DNA of 64,000 nt from Saccharothrix syringae (GCF_009498035.1 NZ_CP034550.1:2480001-2544000); one strand, 5' to 3'; counted from the stretch's first letter, positions 45,424 through 53,875 are shown. The notes: generated from the letters alone by a model not told the origin. Program-made: numbers and translations.

Positions 45424-45927
45424 GTGAGCCAGGGTGAGGAGTCCCAACAGCGGAGGTTGGCGCGCAACCTCAACGAGCTGCTGCAGGAGCTGCGCGTCGC
45501 GCAGGCCGGGGTGCAGATCCTGTTCGGCTTCCTGCTCTCGATCACGTTCACCGACCGCTACGCGGACGCGGACCGCTTCGTGCGCGGCACGCACCTGGTC
45601 ACGATCCTCTTCGCCGCCGCCTCGGTCGCGCTGCTCACCGCGCCCGCGCCGTGGCACCGCATCCTGTTCCGCCGCGGCCGGCGCGAGGACGTGATCGAGG
45701 TGGCGAACCGCTTCGCCATCGCGGGCCTGGTCTTCCTGGCCCTGGCCATGGTCGGCACCGTGCTGCTGCTCGGCGAGGTCATCGTCGGCGGCTGGATCGG
45801 CATCGGGCTGGGCGTGTTCGCCGCCCTGCTGTTCGGGCTGCTGTGGTTCGTCTTCCCGCTGCGCGAGCGCGGCCGCGACACCATCGACGAGGGCGGGCCG
45901 GACGACGGGGGCGACCGGCAGGAGTGA
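45424..45927 (+). CDS. DUF6328 family membrane protein
   Basis: A 167-residue protein with about four membrane helices. The N-terminal amphipathic part RNLNELLQELRVAQAGVQIL is the recognisable element of the DUF6328 family; the function is unknown. I chose GTG 45424 because a stress-type -10 (GGGTAC) ends ten bases upstream; an ATG at 45406 that overlaps the decarboxylase stop would add six residues. Confidence 0.78.
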   Translation: MSQGEESQQRRLARNLNELLQELRVAQAGVQILFGFLLSITFTDRYADADRFVRGTHLVTILFAAASVALLTAPAPWHRILFRRGRREDVIEVANRFAIAGLVFLALAMVGTVLLLGEVIVGGWIGIGLGVFAALLFGLLWFVFPLRERGRDTIDEGGPDDGGDRQE

Positions 45928-45941
45928 CGCCGGTCGCCCCC
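45907..45941. terminator. Hairpin between convergent DUF6328 and DUF6766 genes
   Basis: A perfect 13-bp stem (45907-45919 with 45929-45941, arm GGGGGCGACCGGC) spans the DUF6328 stop codon, with a nine-base loop. It can serve both directions. Confidence 0.7.
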
Positions 45942-45946
45942 TCGCC

Positions 45947-46621
45947 TCAGCCGTTCTCGTCGGTCGCCGTGTGCGGGGCGCCCACCGGCTTGGACTGCGA
46001 CGAACCCCGCTGGCGCAGGTAGACGCTGAACACCGCCATCGAGCCGATGGCCAGGAACTCCGACTGCCAGTTCTGCAGCGACCGGTTCCAGAAATCCGCC
46101 GACAGCACGTACCGGCCCCACGACACGGGGTCCTGGAAGTCGACCAGCTGCTCGTTGTTGTAGGCGCTGTGGCCGGCGATGGACTGCGCGCCCCACGAAC
46201 CCAGGAACAGCGCCAGCATCACCAGGCCCAGCGAGTTGGAGTACAGGCGGGTGCGCCAACCACCCGCCCTGGCCCACGGCGGCGACTCCGGTTTCCCGTG
46301 CGCGCCGAGCGACTGCTCCTCGTCGGACTCCCGGCCCAGCCGCTTGGCGGGCTTGGACTCGGTGGAACCGCGCTGCACGAGCCACACCGTGGCGAAGATG
46401 AACACGAAGAACTGGAGGTACTCGGACTGCCAGTTCTCGGCCACGTCGACCGCGAAGTCCGACGACACCACGTACTGCCACAGGCCGACCGGGTCGCCGC
46501 CGTCGGTCAGCCTGTGCTCGTTGAGGGCCGCGTTGCCGGCGAACGCCTGGCCCACCAGGGAGGCCAGGAACAGCAACGCGAACGCCAGGCCCAGGCCGTT
46601 GTCGCGCAGGAACCTCTTCAC
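45947..46621 (-). CDS. DUF6766 family membrane protein
   Basis: A 224-residue protein with an internal duplication: two halves each contain a membrane helix, a WQYVVSSDFAVDVAENWQSE or WGRYVLSADFWNRSLQNWQSE-like stretch, another helix, and a VQRGSTESKP or LRQRGSSQSKP end. The family is DUF6766; the function is unknown. It is the last gene of a four-gene chain from the alcohol dehydrogenase in which every junction is a four-base overlap. Confidence 0.82.
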   Translation of the reverse strand: MKRFLRDNGLGLAFALLFLASLVGQAFAGNAALNEHRLTDGGDPVGLWQYVVSSDFAVDVAENWQSEYLQFFVFIFATVWLVQRGSTESKPAKRLGRESDEEQSLGAHGKPESPPWARAGGWRTRLYSNSLGLVMLALFLGSWGAQSIAGHSAYNNEQLVDFQDPVSWGRYVLSADFWNRSLQNWQSEFLAIGSMAVFSVYLRQRGSSQSKPVGAPHTATDENG

Positions 46622-46707
46622 GAGCCCACCAACCCGACGACCGCGAAGAACACCAACAACACCACCACCCCCAGCAGATAGGCGTAGAACATCCCGCGTT
46701 GCGTCAC
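46618..46707 (-). CDS. 29-residue single-helix membrane protein
   Basis: A short frame, GTG 46707 to TGA 46618, encodes MTQRGMFYAYLLGVVVLLVF and nine more residues: one membrane helix with a polar N-terminus and a Gly-Ser end. Its start overlaps the lipoprotein stop by four bases and its stop overlaps the DUF6766 start by four bases, so it is almost certainly translated. It resembles the small helper subunits of membrane complexes in size; its function is unknown. Confidence 0.65.
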   Translation of the reverse strand: MTQRGMFYAYLLGVVVLLVFFAVVGLVGS

Positions 46708-47075
46708 GGCCCACCCACCCCGCACGCGTACGGCCGGTCCGGCCGCGCGACGCACCCCGCGCCCGAGACGTGCCAGCCCGAGGACAGCTCCCGCAGGAAC
46801 AGCACGTCGGTGTCGGTGCGCACGCGCGCCGCGTCACCCCAGACCTCGACCTCCTCGACCGGTGCGCCACCGGGGAGGTCCAACGACGAGCACTCGACGC
46901 CCTCGCGGGCCCGGTCGGTCAGCAGCGCGCAGGCGCGCTGCGAGTCGCCCGCGGCCACGGCGGAGGTGAAGTCCTCCGCCGTGCGCCGGACCAGGTCGTC
47001 GGTGCCCGAACCGCACCCGCCCGCCGCCAGCAGGGCGACGAGCACCAGGCTCGTGGCCGGACGACGGTGCCTCAT
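46704..47075 (-). CDS. Small lipoprotein
   Basis: A 123-residue protein with a lipoprotein signal (MRHRRPATSLVLVALLAAGGC, Cys at about 21), followed by a domain with further cysteines (SQRACALLTDRAREGVECSS; SGAGCVARPDRPYACG). It is probably anchored outside the membrane. It does not match a family I can name. The ATG overlaps the alcohol dehydrogenase stop by four bases. Confidence 0.8.
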   Translation of the reverse strand: MRHRRPATSLVLVALLAAGGCGSGTDDLVRRTAEDFTSAVAAGDSQRACALLTDRAREGVECSSLDLPGGAPVEEVEVWGDAARVRTDTDVLFLRELSSGWHVSGAGCVARPDRPYACGVGGP

Positions 47076-48244
47076 GGTTGCAGCAGCACCTTGACGGCAC
47101 CGTCCTGCTTGCGCTGGAAGATCTCGTAGGCGTGGGGCGCCTCGTCGAGCGGCAGGTGGTGCGTGGCGAACGAGTCGACGCCCAGCGGGTCGTCGTCGGT
47201 CAGCAGCGGCAGGATCTCCGGCACCCACCGCCACACGTTGGCCTGGCCCATGCGCAGCTGCACCTGCTTGTCGAACAGGGTCAGCATCGGCAGCGGGTCG
47301 GCCATGCCGCCGTACACGCCGGACAGCGAGATGGTGCCGCCGCGCCGCACGATGTCGATCGCCAGGCGCAGCGCGTGCAGCCGGTCCACGCCCGCCGTCT
47401 TCATGAACGGCGCCGCGATGGCGTCCGGCAGCATCCCCACGGCCTGGTGCGCCAGCTTGGCCACGGGCGCGCCGTGCGCCTCCATGCCGACCGCGTCGAT
47501 CACGGCCTCCGGGCCGCGGCCGCCGGTCAGCTCGCGGATGTGCTCCACCAGGTGCTTGTCCCGCACGTTGAGCACGGTCACGCCGTTGGCCTCGGCGCGC
47601 GCCATGCGCTCGGGCACCAGGTCCACGCCGATCACCGTGCCGACGCCGCGGTGCCTGGCGATGCGGGTGGCCATGTCGCCGATCGGGCCGAGGCCGAGCA
47701 CCACGAGGCTGTCGCCCGGGTCGGCGTACTCGACCGCCTGCCACGCCGTGGGCAGCACGTCGGACAGGAAGACGAACCGGTCGTCCGGCGGGCCGTCCGG
47801 CACCTTGATCGGCAGCGTGTTGCCGAACGGCACCCGCAGGTACTCGGCCTGGCCGCCGGGCACCTGGCCGTAGAGCTTGGTGTAGCCGAACAGGGCCGCG
47901 CCGGTGCCCTGCTCGCGCACCTGGGTGGTCTCGCACTGCGACTGAAGCCCCTGGCCGCACATGAAGCACGTGCCGCAGGAGACGTTGAAGGGGATCACCA
48001 CCCGGTCGCCGGGCCTGACCTCGGTGACGTCGGGCCCGACCTCCTCGACCACGCCCATGGGCTCGTGGCCCAGGACGTCGCCCTCGTCGATGAACGGTCC
48101 CAGCACCTCGTACAGGTGCAGGTCCGACCCGCACAGGCCGGAGGACGTGATGCGGACGACCACGTCCGTGGACTCCTTGATGACGGGATCGGGCACGCTG
48201 TCCACGCGCACGTCCCTCTTGCCGTGCCAGGTGACGGCCTTCAT
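47072..48244 (-). CDS. Zinc-dependent alcohol dehydrogenase family protein
   Basis: A 390-residue MDR-family dehydrogenase. Catalytic zinc residues are in CGSDLH and GHEPMG, structural zinc cysteines in CGTCFMCGQGLQSQC, and the NAD site in GLGPIGDMATRIA. It is closest in pattern to glutathione-independent formaldehyde-dehydrogenase-like enzymes; the substrate is unknown. GGAGACAG precedes the ATG at the right distance and a stress-type promoter lies upstream. It starts the chain ADH-lipoprotein-small membrane protein-DUF6766. Confidence 0.9.
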   Translation of the reverse strand: MKAVTWHGKRDVRVDSVPDPVIKESTDVVVRITSSGLCGSDLHLYEVLGPFIDEGDVLGHEPMGVVEEVGPDVTEVRPGDRVVIPFNVSCGTCFMCGQGLQSQCETTQVREQGTGAALFGYTKLYGQVPGGQAEYLRVPFGNTLPIKVPDGPPDDRFVFLSDVLPTAWQAVEYADPGDSLVVLGLGPIGDMATRIARHRGVGTVIGVDLVPERMARAEANGVTVLNVRDKHLVEHIRELTGGRGPEAVIDAVGMEAHGAPVAKLAHQAVGMLPDAIAAPFMKTAGVDRLHALRLAIDIVRRGGTISLSGVYGGMADPLPMLTLFDKQVQLRMGQANVWRWVPEILPLLTDDDPLGVDSFATHHLPLDEAPHAYEIFQRKQDGAVKVLLQP

Positions 48245-48274
48245 CGTGACTGTCTCCTTTCGCCCGTCCGTGGC

Positions 48275-48299
48275 GTTCCCGTGGCGGGGTGTGGCAAAC
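48275..48299 (-). promoter_or_regulatory. Sigma-B/F-like promoter of the alcohol dehydrogenase operon
   Basis: Minus-strand GTTT, 15 bases, GGGAAC. The -10 is a variant of GGGTAC. It overlaps the divergent site of the SDR gene by 11 bases. Confidence 0.5.
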
Positions 48300-48313
48300 A
48301 CCGGCCCGGGTAC
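48289..48313 (+). promoter_or_regulatory. Sigma-B/F-type promoter of the SDR gene
   Basis: GTGT, 15 bases, GGGTAC, then exactly nine bases to the ATG at 48323. Confidence 0.7.
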
Positions 48314-48322
48314 CCGCAGGTC

Positions 48323-49141
48323 ATGAGTGCTCCAGTACCCGAATGGCCCAGGGGCGCGCCGGTGCGCGCGGTGGTGACGGGGTCCGACTCCGGGATCGGC
48401 CGGGCCGTCGCGGCGGCCCTGGCGGGCGGCGGCGTCGACGTCGGGATCACCTACCACTCCGACGCGGACGGCGCCGAGGCGACCGCGGCGGAGGTCCGCT
48501 CCTACGGGGTCCGGGCGGTCGTGCGCCGGCTGGACCTGACCGACCTGCCCGCCGCGGCGGACGTGGTCGACGAGCTGGCCGAGGAGCTGGGCGGCCTGGA
48601 CATCCTGGTCAACTGCGCCGGCACCGGTTCCGCGCAGAAGGCCGTGGACATGGACTTCGAGACGTGGCGCTCGGTGCTCTCGGTGGACCTGGACGGCGCG
48701 TTCCTGTGCTCGCAGCGGGCCGTCAAGCACATGGTCGAAGCCGGCGGCGGCCGGATCGTCAACATCACCTCGGTCCACGAGCACCAGCCGCGCGTGGGCG
48801 CCGCCCCCTACTGCGCCGCCAAGGCCGGCCTGGGCGCCCTGACCAAGGTCCTGGCCCTGGAACTGGCCGAACACGGCATCACGGTCAACTCCGTGGCCCC
48901 CGGCGAGATCTCCACCCCCATGACCGGCCAGACCGACACCGACCCGAGGTCCGAACCCCGCCCCGGCATCCCCCTCGGCCGCCCCGGCCACGCCAGGGAA
49001 GTAGCCGCCGTGGTGGCCTTCCTGGCCACCCCCGCCGCTTCCTACGTAACCGGCGCCTCCTTCGTGGTGGACGGCGGCATGACCCTGATGGGCCCCCAAG
49101 CCAGCCAACTACTCCCCGACCGCTCCTGGCTAACCCCCTAG
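48323..49141 (+). CDS. Short-chain dehydrogenase/reductase
   Basis: A 272-residue classical SDR. The cofactor motif TGSDSGIGRA is at about 19-28, the NCAG motif near 97, the catalytic tetrad region in NITSVHE and YCAAK, and the C-terminal YVTGASFVVDGGMTL is typical. The substrate is unknown; the motif set resembles stress-related glucose/ribitol-type dehydrogenases. It is divergent from the zinc alcohol dehydrogenase under paired stress-type promoters. Confidence 0.9.
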   Translation: MSAPVPEWPRGAPVRAVVTGSDSGIGRAVAAALAGGGVDVGITYHSDADGAEATAAEVRSYGVRAVVRRLDLTDLPAAADVVDELAEELGGLDILVNCAGTGSAQKAVDMDFETWRSVLSVDLDGAFLCSQRAVKHMVEAGGGRIVNITSVHEHQPRVGAAPYCAAKAGLGALTKVLALELAEHGITVNSVAPGEISTPMTGQTDTDPRSEPRPGIPLGRPGHAREVAAVVAFLATPAASYVTGASFVVDGGMTLMGPQASQLLPDRSWLTP

Positions 49142-49283
49142 ATCCCGCGCGAGTCGAACCTCCAGACCCGTCGTGTCGAACCCCCAGGACCCCCGAGTTC
49201 TACGTTCAAGCCGACCCGAACGTAGAACTCGGGGGTCCTGGACGTGGGACACGAGGGTCCTGGAGGTTCGACTCGCGCGGGTT
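49142..49283. repeat. Three-plus-three inverted array of the 22-bp repeat
   Basis: Three minus-oriented units (49142-49163, 49164-49185, 49186-49207) face three plus-oriented units (49218-49239, 49240-49261, 49262-49283) around a ten-base loop. The innermost unit, starting GAACGTAGAACTCGGGGG, is identical in both arms and also occurs as unit 4 of the array at 11772. The hairpin begins on the base after the SDR stop (49141) and ends within the stop codon of the convergent ChaB gene (49282-49284). Confidence 0.92.
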
Positions 49284-49674
49284 AGCGGGACTTGGCGGTT
49301 TTGCGGTTGTTGGCCTTCTGGATGGCCTTGACCAGTTCGGGCTTGGTCATGGTGGAGCGGCCGGCGATGTCGAGCCGCTTGGCCAGGTCGTAGAGGTGCT
49401 GCTTGCTGGCGTTGGCGTCCACGCCGCCGGCGGTCTTGCCGGGCTTGGGGGTGCTGCGGGCGGCCTGCGCGTCCGAGGGCCCCTTGTGGTCCTTGGGCTC
49501 CCAGTGGTCGCCGACCTTCTCGAAGGAGTGCTTCAGCGCGGCGAACGCGGTCCGGTGCGCGCGCTGGCCCTCGCCGTAGGTCTGCACCGCCGAGTCGTGC
49601 GCCTTGATCCAGGTGCGCTGCGCCTTCTTGGGCGAGCGGGCAACGGTGCTGGGCAGCTCCTGGCTTCCGGGCAT
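49282..49674 (-). CDS. ChaB-domain protein with SAP/Rho-N-like C-terminus
   Basis: A 130-residue basic protein. Residues 1 to about 72 are a ChaB domain (ELPSTVARSPKKAQRTWIKA, RTAFAALKHSFEKVGDHWEP). The C-terminal part (KQHLYDLAKRLDIAGRSTMTKPELVKAI when split in two) resembles a short Rho-N or SAP nucleic-acid-binding motif. ChaB proteins are small stress-linked proteins of unclear role. GAGGAGGAG lies just before the ATG, and a divergent stress-type promoter site is upstream. Confidence 0.8.
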   Translation of the reverse strand: MPGSQELPSTVARSPKKAQRTWIKAHDSAVQTYGEGQRAHRTAFAALKHSFEKVGDHWEPKDHKGPSDAQAARSTPKPGKTAGGVDANASKQHLYDLAKRLDIAGRSTMTKPELVKAIQKANNRKTAKSR

Positions 49675-49692
49675 GGCTCCTCCTCAGGAGTG

Positions 49693-49716
49693 GTTTCACC
49701 TGCACCGCCCGGGTAC
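49693..49716 (+). promoter_or_regulatory. Sigma-B/F-type promoter of the aldehyde dehydrogenase gene
   Basis: GTTT, 14 bases, GGGTAC, then nine bases to the ATG. The -10 lies in the palindrome GGGTACCC, which also gives GGGTAC on the minus strand with GCAT 16 bases upstream, so the divergent ChaB gene may use the same site. Confidence 0.65.
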
Positions 49717-49725
49717 CCGCAGCCC

Positions 49726-51120
49726 ATGACGGACATGCGCGACGCCACCCTCGACGTGCCCAGCCCGCTGGACGGCCACCGGGTCGACCGCCTCACCACC
49801 CGCGAGGACGTGACCACCACCGTGCTCGCCGCCCGCGAGGCGCTGCCCGCCTGGGCCGGCACCCCCGCCGCCGGTCGGGGTGCCGCGCTGCGGGCCGCGG
49901 CCGACGCGGTCCGCGCCCGCGCCGACGAGCTGGCCACCGCGGTGGCCGAGGAGACCGGGCGCCCGTTCGACTCGGCCCGCGAGGGCGTGCTGGCCGGGGT
50001 GTCGACGCTGGAGCAGTACGCCGAGCTGGGCCCGGTGCACCGCGGCCGGTCGCTGCTCGGCTCGCCCGACGCGGCGGACTTCATGGTGCCCGAGCCGCGC
50101 GGCGTGGTCGTGGCGCTCACCCCGTGGAACGACCCGGTCGCGGTGGCGTGCGGCCTGCTCGGCGCGGCCCTGGTCACCGGCAACACCGCGGTGCACAAGC
50201 CCAGCGAGCGCTGCCCGCGCACGGGCGCGCTGCTCGGCGAGGTCATGGCGGGGCACTTCCCGCGCGGCGTGCTCCAGACCCTCGACGGCGACGGCGAGGT
50301 CGGCGCCGCGCTGGCCGCCTCACCGCACGTGGACGTCGTCGCCCACGTCGGCGGCACGGCCACCGGCCGCTCCATCGCCCAGGCGTGCGCGCGGACCGGC
50401 GCCAAGGCCCTGCTGGAGAACGGCGGCAACGACCCGCTGGTCGTCGACGGCGACGTGGACCCGGTGTGGGCGGCCGGCCAGGCGGCGCTCGGCGCGTTCA
50501 CCAACGCCGGCCAGCTGTGCACCTCGGTCGAGCGGATCTACGTGCACGAGGCCGTCGCCGAGGAGTTCGTGCGAGCCCTGTGCGAGGAGGCGCGCCGCTG
50601 GACCGCGGCCGCGCAGCCCCTGGTCGACCGGCGGATGCGCGACCACGTGCACGCGCACGTCACCGAGGCGGTGGCCGAGGGCGCGGAGCTGCTGGTCGGC
50701 GGCGAGGTCCCGGACGGCGACGGCTCCTACTACCCGGCGACCGTGCTGATGGGCTGCACGGCCACCATGCGCGTGATGCGCGAGGAGACCTTCGGCCCGG
50801 TGGCCCCGGTGCGGATCGTGGCCTCCTTCGAGGAGGGCCTGGCCGAGGCGTGCGTGGACGAGCACGGCCTGGCCGCGACCGTGCTGACCGGGTCGATGGC
50901 CAACGCCCAGCGGGCGTGGCGGGCGCTGCCCGTGGGCACGGTGAAGGTCAACGCGGTGTTCGGCGGCGCGCCGGGCGGTGCCGCGCAGCCGCGCCGGTCC
51001 TCCGGCACCGGGTTCGGCTACGGCCCCGAGCTCCTCGACGAGATGACGACGGTGAAGGTCGTGCACCTCGGGCAGGCTCAGATCCAGCCCTCCTCCCAGG
51101 CCAGGCGGGCGGCCTCGTAG
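49726..51120 (+). CDS. Aldehyde dehydrogenase family protein
   Basis: A 464-residue NAD(P)-dependent aldehyde dehydrogenase. TPWNDPVA, the catalytic Glu region ALLENGGNDPLVV, the nucleophilic Cys in NAGQLCTSVERIYV, and the EETFGPVAPV motif are present. The substrate is unknown. The last 15 or so residues overlap the end of the convergent response regulator by 43 bases, which is unusually deep. A stress-type promoter lies nine bases upstream of the ATG. Confidence 0.9.
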   Translation: MTDMRDATLDVPSPLDGHRVDRLTTREDVTTTVLAAREALPAWAGTPAAGRGAALRAAADAVRARADELATAVAEETGRPFDSAREGVLAGVSTLEQYAELGPVHRGRSLLGSPDAADFMVPEPRGVVVALTPWNDPVAVACGLLGAALVTGNTAVHKPSERCPRTGALLGEVMAGHFPRGVLQTLDGDGEVGAALAASPHVDVVAHVGGTATGRSIAQACARTGAKALLENGGNDPLVVDGDVDPVWAAGQAALGAFTNAGQLCTSVERIYVHEAVAEEFVRALCEEARRWTAAAQPLVDRRMRDHVHAHVTEAVAEGAELLVGGEVPDGDGSYYPATVLMGCTATMRVMREETFGPVAPVRIVASFEEGLAEACVDEHGLAATVLTGSMANAQRAWRALPVGTVKVNAVFGGAPGGAAQPRRSSGTGFGYGPELLDEMTTVKVVHLGQAQIQPSSQARRAAS

Positions 51121-51692
51121 CGGGTGCTCACCCCGAGCTTCGTCATCGCCGACGACAGGTAGTTGCGCACGGTGCCCGCGGCCAGGTGGGCGTCGCGGGC
51201 GATGGCGGCCACCGTGCCGCCGCCCAGGGCGTACCGCAGCACGTCCAGCTCGCGCGTCGTCAGCGGGCACGCGCCCTCGGTCAGCGCGGCGGCGGCGATC
51301 TCGGAGTCCACGTAGCGGCGACCGGCGTGCACGTCGCGCAGGATCGACGCGAGCCGGGCGGCGGGCGTGGTCTTGGGCACGAACCCGAGCACGCCCGCGC
51401 TCAGCGCCCGCCGCAGCACGCCGGGCCGGGCGTGCCGGGTCACGATCACCACCGCCACCCCGGCCAGGTCGCGCACCGCCTCGGCGGCCCGCACCCCGTC
51501 CCGGCGGGGCATCTCCAGGTCGAACACGGCGATGTCGGGCCGGTGCTCGCGCACCGCCGCCACCGCGGCATCGCCGTCGCTGACCTGGGCGACCACCGCG
51601 ATGTCGTCCTCCAGCTCCAGCAGCGCGGCCAGCGCGCCCCGGATCAGGTCCTCGTCGTCGGCGAGCACGACGCGGATCGGCGCCCCCGTCAC
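51078..51692 (-). CDS. NarL-family response regulator
   Basis: A 204-residue response regulator. The receiver domain has the acidic pair D12/D13, the phospho-acceptor D58 in AVFDLEMP, and the Lys in FVPKTTP; the LuxR-type helix-turn-helix is at about 140-200 (LTTRELDVLRYALGG, IARDAHLAAGTVRNYLSSAM). The GTG at 51692 overlaps the histidine kinase stop by four bases. It probably controls the divergent ABC exporter. Confidence 0.92.
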   Translation of the reverse strand: MTGAPIRVVLADDEDLIRGALAALLELEDDIAVVAQVSDGDAAVAAVREHRPDIAVFDLEMPRRDGVRAAEAVRDLAGVAVVIVTRHARPGVLRRALSAGVLGFVPKTTPAARLASILRDVHAGRRYVDSEIAAAALTEGACPLTTRELDVLRYALGGGTVAAIARDAHLAAGTVRNYLSSAMTKLGVSTRYEAARLAWEEGWI

Positions 51693-52861
51693 CGGCCCGC
51701 ACCCACCAGCGGCACCGCGGCCCGGCCGACCAGCTCGAAGGAGCCCGCCGCGGCCCGGCCCGCGTCCACCCGCCCGCCGACCGCGGCGAACCGCTCGCGC
51801 AGGCCGGCGAGCCCGGAACCCCCGAAGCCGTCGGAGCCCCCGGAACCGGCCTCCGCCGCGTCGTCCGACCGCACGCCGTCGTTGCGCAGCCGCACGCTGA
51901 CCTGGCCACCGACCACGTCGATCGCCACGTCGCACCGCCGTGCCCGGCTGTGCCGCAGCACGTTCGTGGTGCCCTCCCGGACCAGCGCGCCGAACAGCGG
52001 CTGCAGCGGCGGCGGCACGTCGGCCGCGTCGCCCGCGACCACCGCCTCGATGCCCGCCGCGCGCAGCACGCCCACCGCGTTGGTGATCTCGGTGCCCAGG
52101 CTCGCCCGCCGGTAGCCCTGGACCACGTCGCGGGTCTCCCGCAGCGCCGTGCGGGCCAGCTCGGCGGCCTCGGCCGCGTGCCGCCGCGCCCGCTCGTCGT
52201 CGCGGCCGACCAGCCGCTCCGCCAGCTCCGCCTTCAACGCGATGGCCTGGAGGTGGTGACCCTGGATGTCGTGCAGGTCGGCGGCGAACCGCAGCCGCTC
52301 CTCGGCCACGGCCAGCGCCTCGGCGGTCTGCCGCGCGCGGTCCTGCTTGACGACCATGTCCCAGAACCACAGCTGCGCCAGGTCGGCCAGCACCAGCACC
52401 GCCACCACGGTGACCGCGATGATCACCGCGCCGCCCACGTCCCGGTCGGCGAACGCGGCGCCGGTCGCCACGGTGAGCCCGCCGCCCAGCAGCACCACCG
52501 CCCACCGGGCCCGCGCCGGCACGGTCGCCGCCACGTGGGCCACCACCAGCCCGGGCAGCGAGGCCCACGCGGGCAGGAACCCCCCGCCGTCGATCATCAC
52601 CGCCCACGCCGCGAGCGCCACCGCGAACGTCGCCGCGTGCTCCACCAGCCGCTGCTCGCCCCGGCCGAACCCGGACATGGCCTGGCTCATGTACCGGACG
52701 TGCTGCCCGACCACCACGACCACGGCCACCGCCACCAGCACCGACCTGACCAGCCCGTACCGGTTCGCGACGAGGTCGCCCACGGCGCCGAGCGCGAGGA
52801 CGGTGCCGCCGGCGATCACCGTCCACCAGGTGTAGCGCCGCAGCCAGGCCAGACCAGTCAC
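51689..52861 (-). CDS. NarL-type sensor histidine kinase
   Basis: A 390-residue membrane kinase. About five or six membrane helices occupy residues 1-165, then a HisKA_3 dimerisation domain with the phospho-acceptor His in FAADLHDIQGHHLQ and a HATPase domain (REGTTNVLRHSRA; GGSGLAGLRERF). There is no clear extracellular sensor domain, as in DesK- or LiaS-like kinases that sense the membrane or work with ABC exporters. It is co-transcribed with the response regulator. Confidence 0.92.
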   Translation of the reverse strand: MTGLAWLRRYTWWTVIAGGTVLALGAVGDLVANRYGLVRSVLVAVAVVVVVGQHVRYMSQAMSGFGRGEQRLVEHAATFAVALAAWAVMIDGGGFLPAWASLPGLVVAHVAATVPARARWAVVLLGGGLTVATGAAFADRDVGGAVIIAVTVVAVLVLADLAQLWFWDMVVKQDRARQTAEALAVAEERLRFAADLHDIQGHHLQAIALKAELAERLVGRDDERARRHAAEAAELARTALRETRDVVQGYRRASLGTEITNAVGVLRAAGIEAVVAGDAADVPPPLQPLFGALVREGTTNVLRHSRARRCDVAIDVVGGQVSVRLRNDGVRSDDAAEAGSGGSDGFGGSGLAGLRERFAAVGGRVDAGRAAAGSFELVGRAAVPLVGAGR

Positions 52862-52898
52862 GGGAGGAATCTACGAGGACAGGTCGCACGGTGTCTGC

Positions 52899-52910
52899 TG
52901 ACATCTGTCA
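52899..52910. promoter_or_regulatory. Candidate response regulator site
   Basis: TGACATCTGTCA is a perfect 12-bp palindrome with an A+T bias in the short interval between the divergent kinase gene and the ABC exporter genes. Its position suits the adjacent NarL-family regulator. Confidence 0.5.
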
Positions 52911-52960
52911 CAACAGCTCGTGCGCCGCGGCACTACAGCGCGCGCCCGCCCGTGAGCAGC

Positions 52961-53875
52961 ATGGTCGGCATGATGAACCCGGTGATCGACGTGGCGGGCC
53001 TGAGGTGCCGCTACGGGGACTTCGAAGCCGTGCGAGGGGTGGACTTCGAGGTGGCCGAGGGCGAGCTGTTCGCCCTGCTGGGCACCAACGGCGCGGGCAA
53101 GACCACGACCATGGAGACGCTGGAGGGGCTGCGCAGGCCGACCTCGGGCACCGTGCGGGTGCTGGGCGCGGACCCGTGGCGCCGGCGGGCGGAGCTGCGC
53201 GCGCGGACCGGGGTCATGCTCCAGGACAGCGGCTTCCCCGCAGACCTGACCGCGGGGGAGATGGTGGCGCTGTGGAGCGCGACCAGCGGCAGGCGCGCGA
53301 CCGAGGACGTGCTGGAGCGCCTGGACCTGGCGCACCGCCGCGACGTGCGGGTCAAGCAGCTCTCCGGTGGCGAGCGCCGCCGGCTCGACCTGGCCCTGGC
53401 CGTGCTGGGCCGGCCCGAGCTGCTGTTCCTGGACGAGCCGACCACCGGCCTGGACCCGGAGTCGCGGCAGCGCACGTGGGAGGTGGTGCGCGGGCTGCTC
53501 GCCGAGGGCACGACCGTCGTGCTGACCACGCACTACCTGGAGGAGGCCGAGTCGCTGGCCCACCGGCTGGCGATCCTGCACGAGGGGGTGGTGGCGGTGT
53601 CCGGGACCGTGGAGGAGGTGCTGGCCGCGCAGCCGGCGCGGATCTCGTTCGACCTGCCCGCGTCGCTCGACGTGGACGCGCTGCCCCTGCTGGCGGGCGA
53701 CGTCGTGCACCGGCCGCCGGGGCGGGTGGAGGTGCGCACGGCGGAGCTGCAGGACGACCTGGCGCTGCTGCTGGCCTGGGCGGGTCGGGCCGGGTTGAGG
53801 TTGGGGCGCATCCGCGCGCACCACGCGTCCCTGGAGGACGTCTTCCGCGCCGCGCGGACGGGGGTGGCCGCGTGA
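52961..53875 (+). CDS. ABC transporter ATP-binding protein (ABC-2 type)
   Basis: A 304-residue ATPase. Walker A GTNGAGKTT, the signature LSGGERRRL, Walker B LLFLDEPTTGLD and the switch His (TTHYLEE) are all intact. The C-terminal 90 residues are the variable part seen in drug or lipid exporters of the DrrA/CcmA group. Possible starts are GTG 52952, ATG 52961, 52970 and 52973; none has a clear ribosome-binding site. The permease follows with a four-base overlap. Confidence 0.92.
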   Translation: MVGMMNPVIDVAGLRCRYGDFEAVRGVDFEVAEGELFALLGTNGAGKTTTMETLEGLRRPTSGTVRVLGADPWRRRAELRARTGVMLQDSGFPADLTAGEMVALWSATSGRRATEDVLERLDLAHRRDVRVKQLSGGERRRLDLALAVLGRPELLFLDEPTTGLDPESRQRTWEVVRGLLAEGTTVVLTTHYLEEAESLAHRLAILHEGVVAVSGTVEEVLAAQPARISFDLPASLDVDALPLLAGDVVHRPPGRVEVRTAELQDDLALLLAWAGRAGLRLGRIRAHHASLEDVFRAARTGVAA

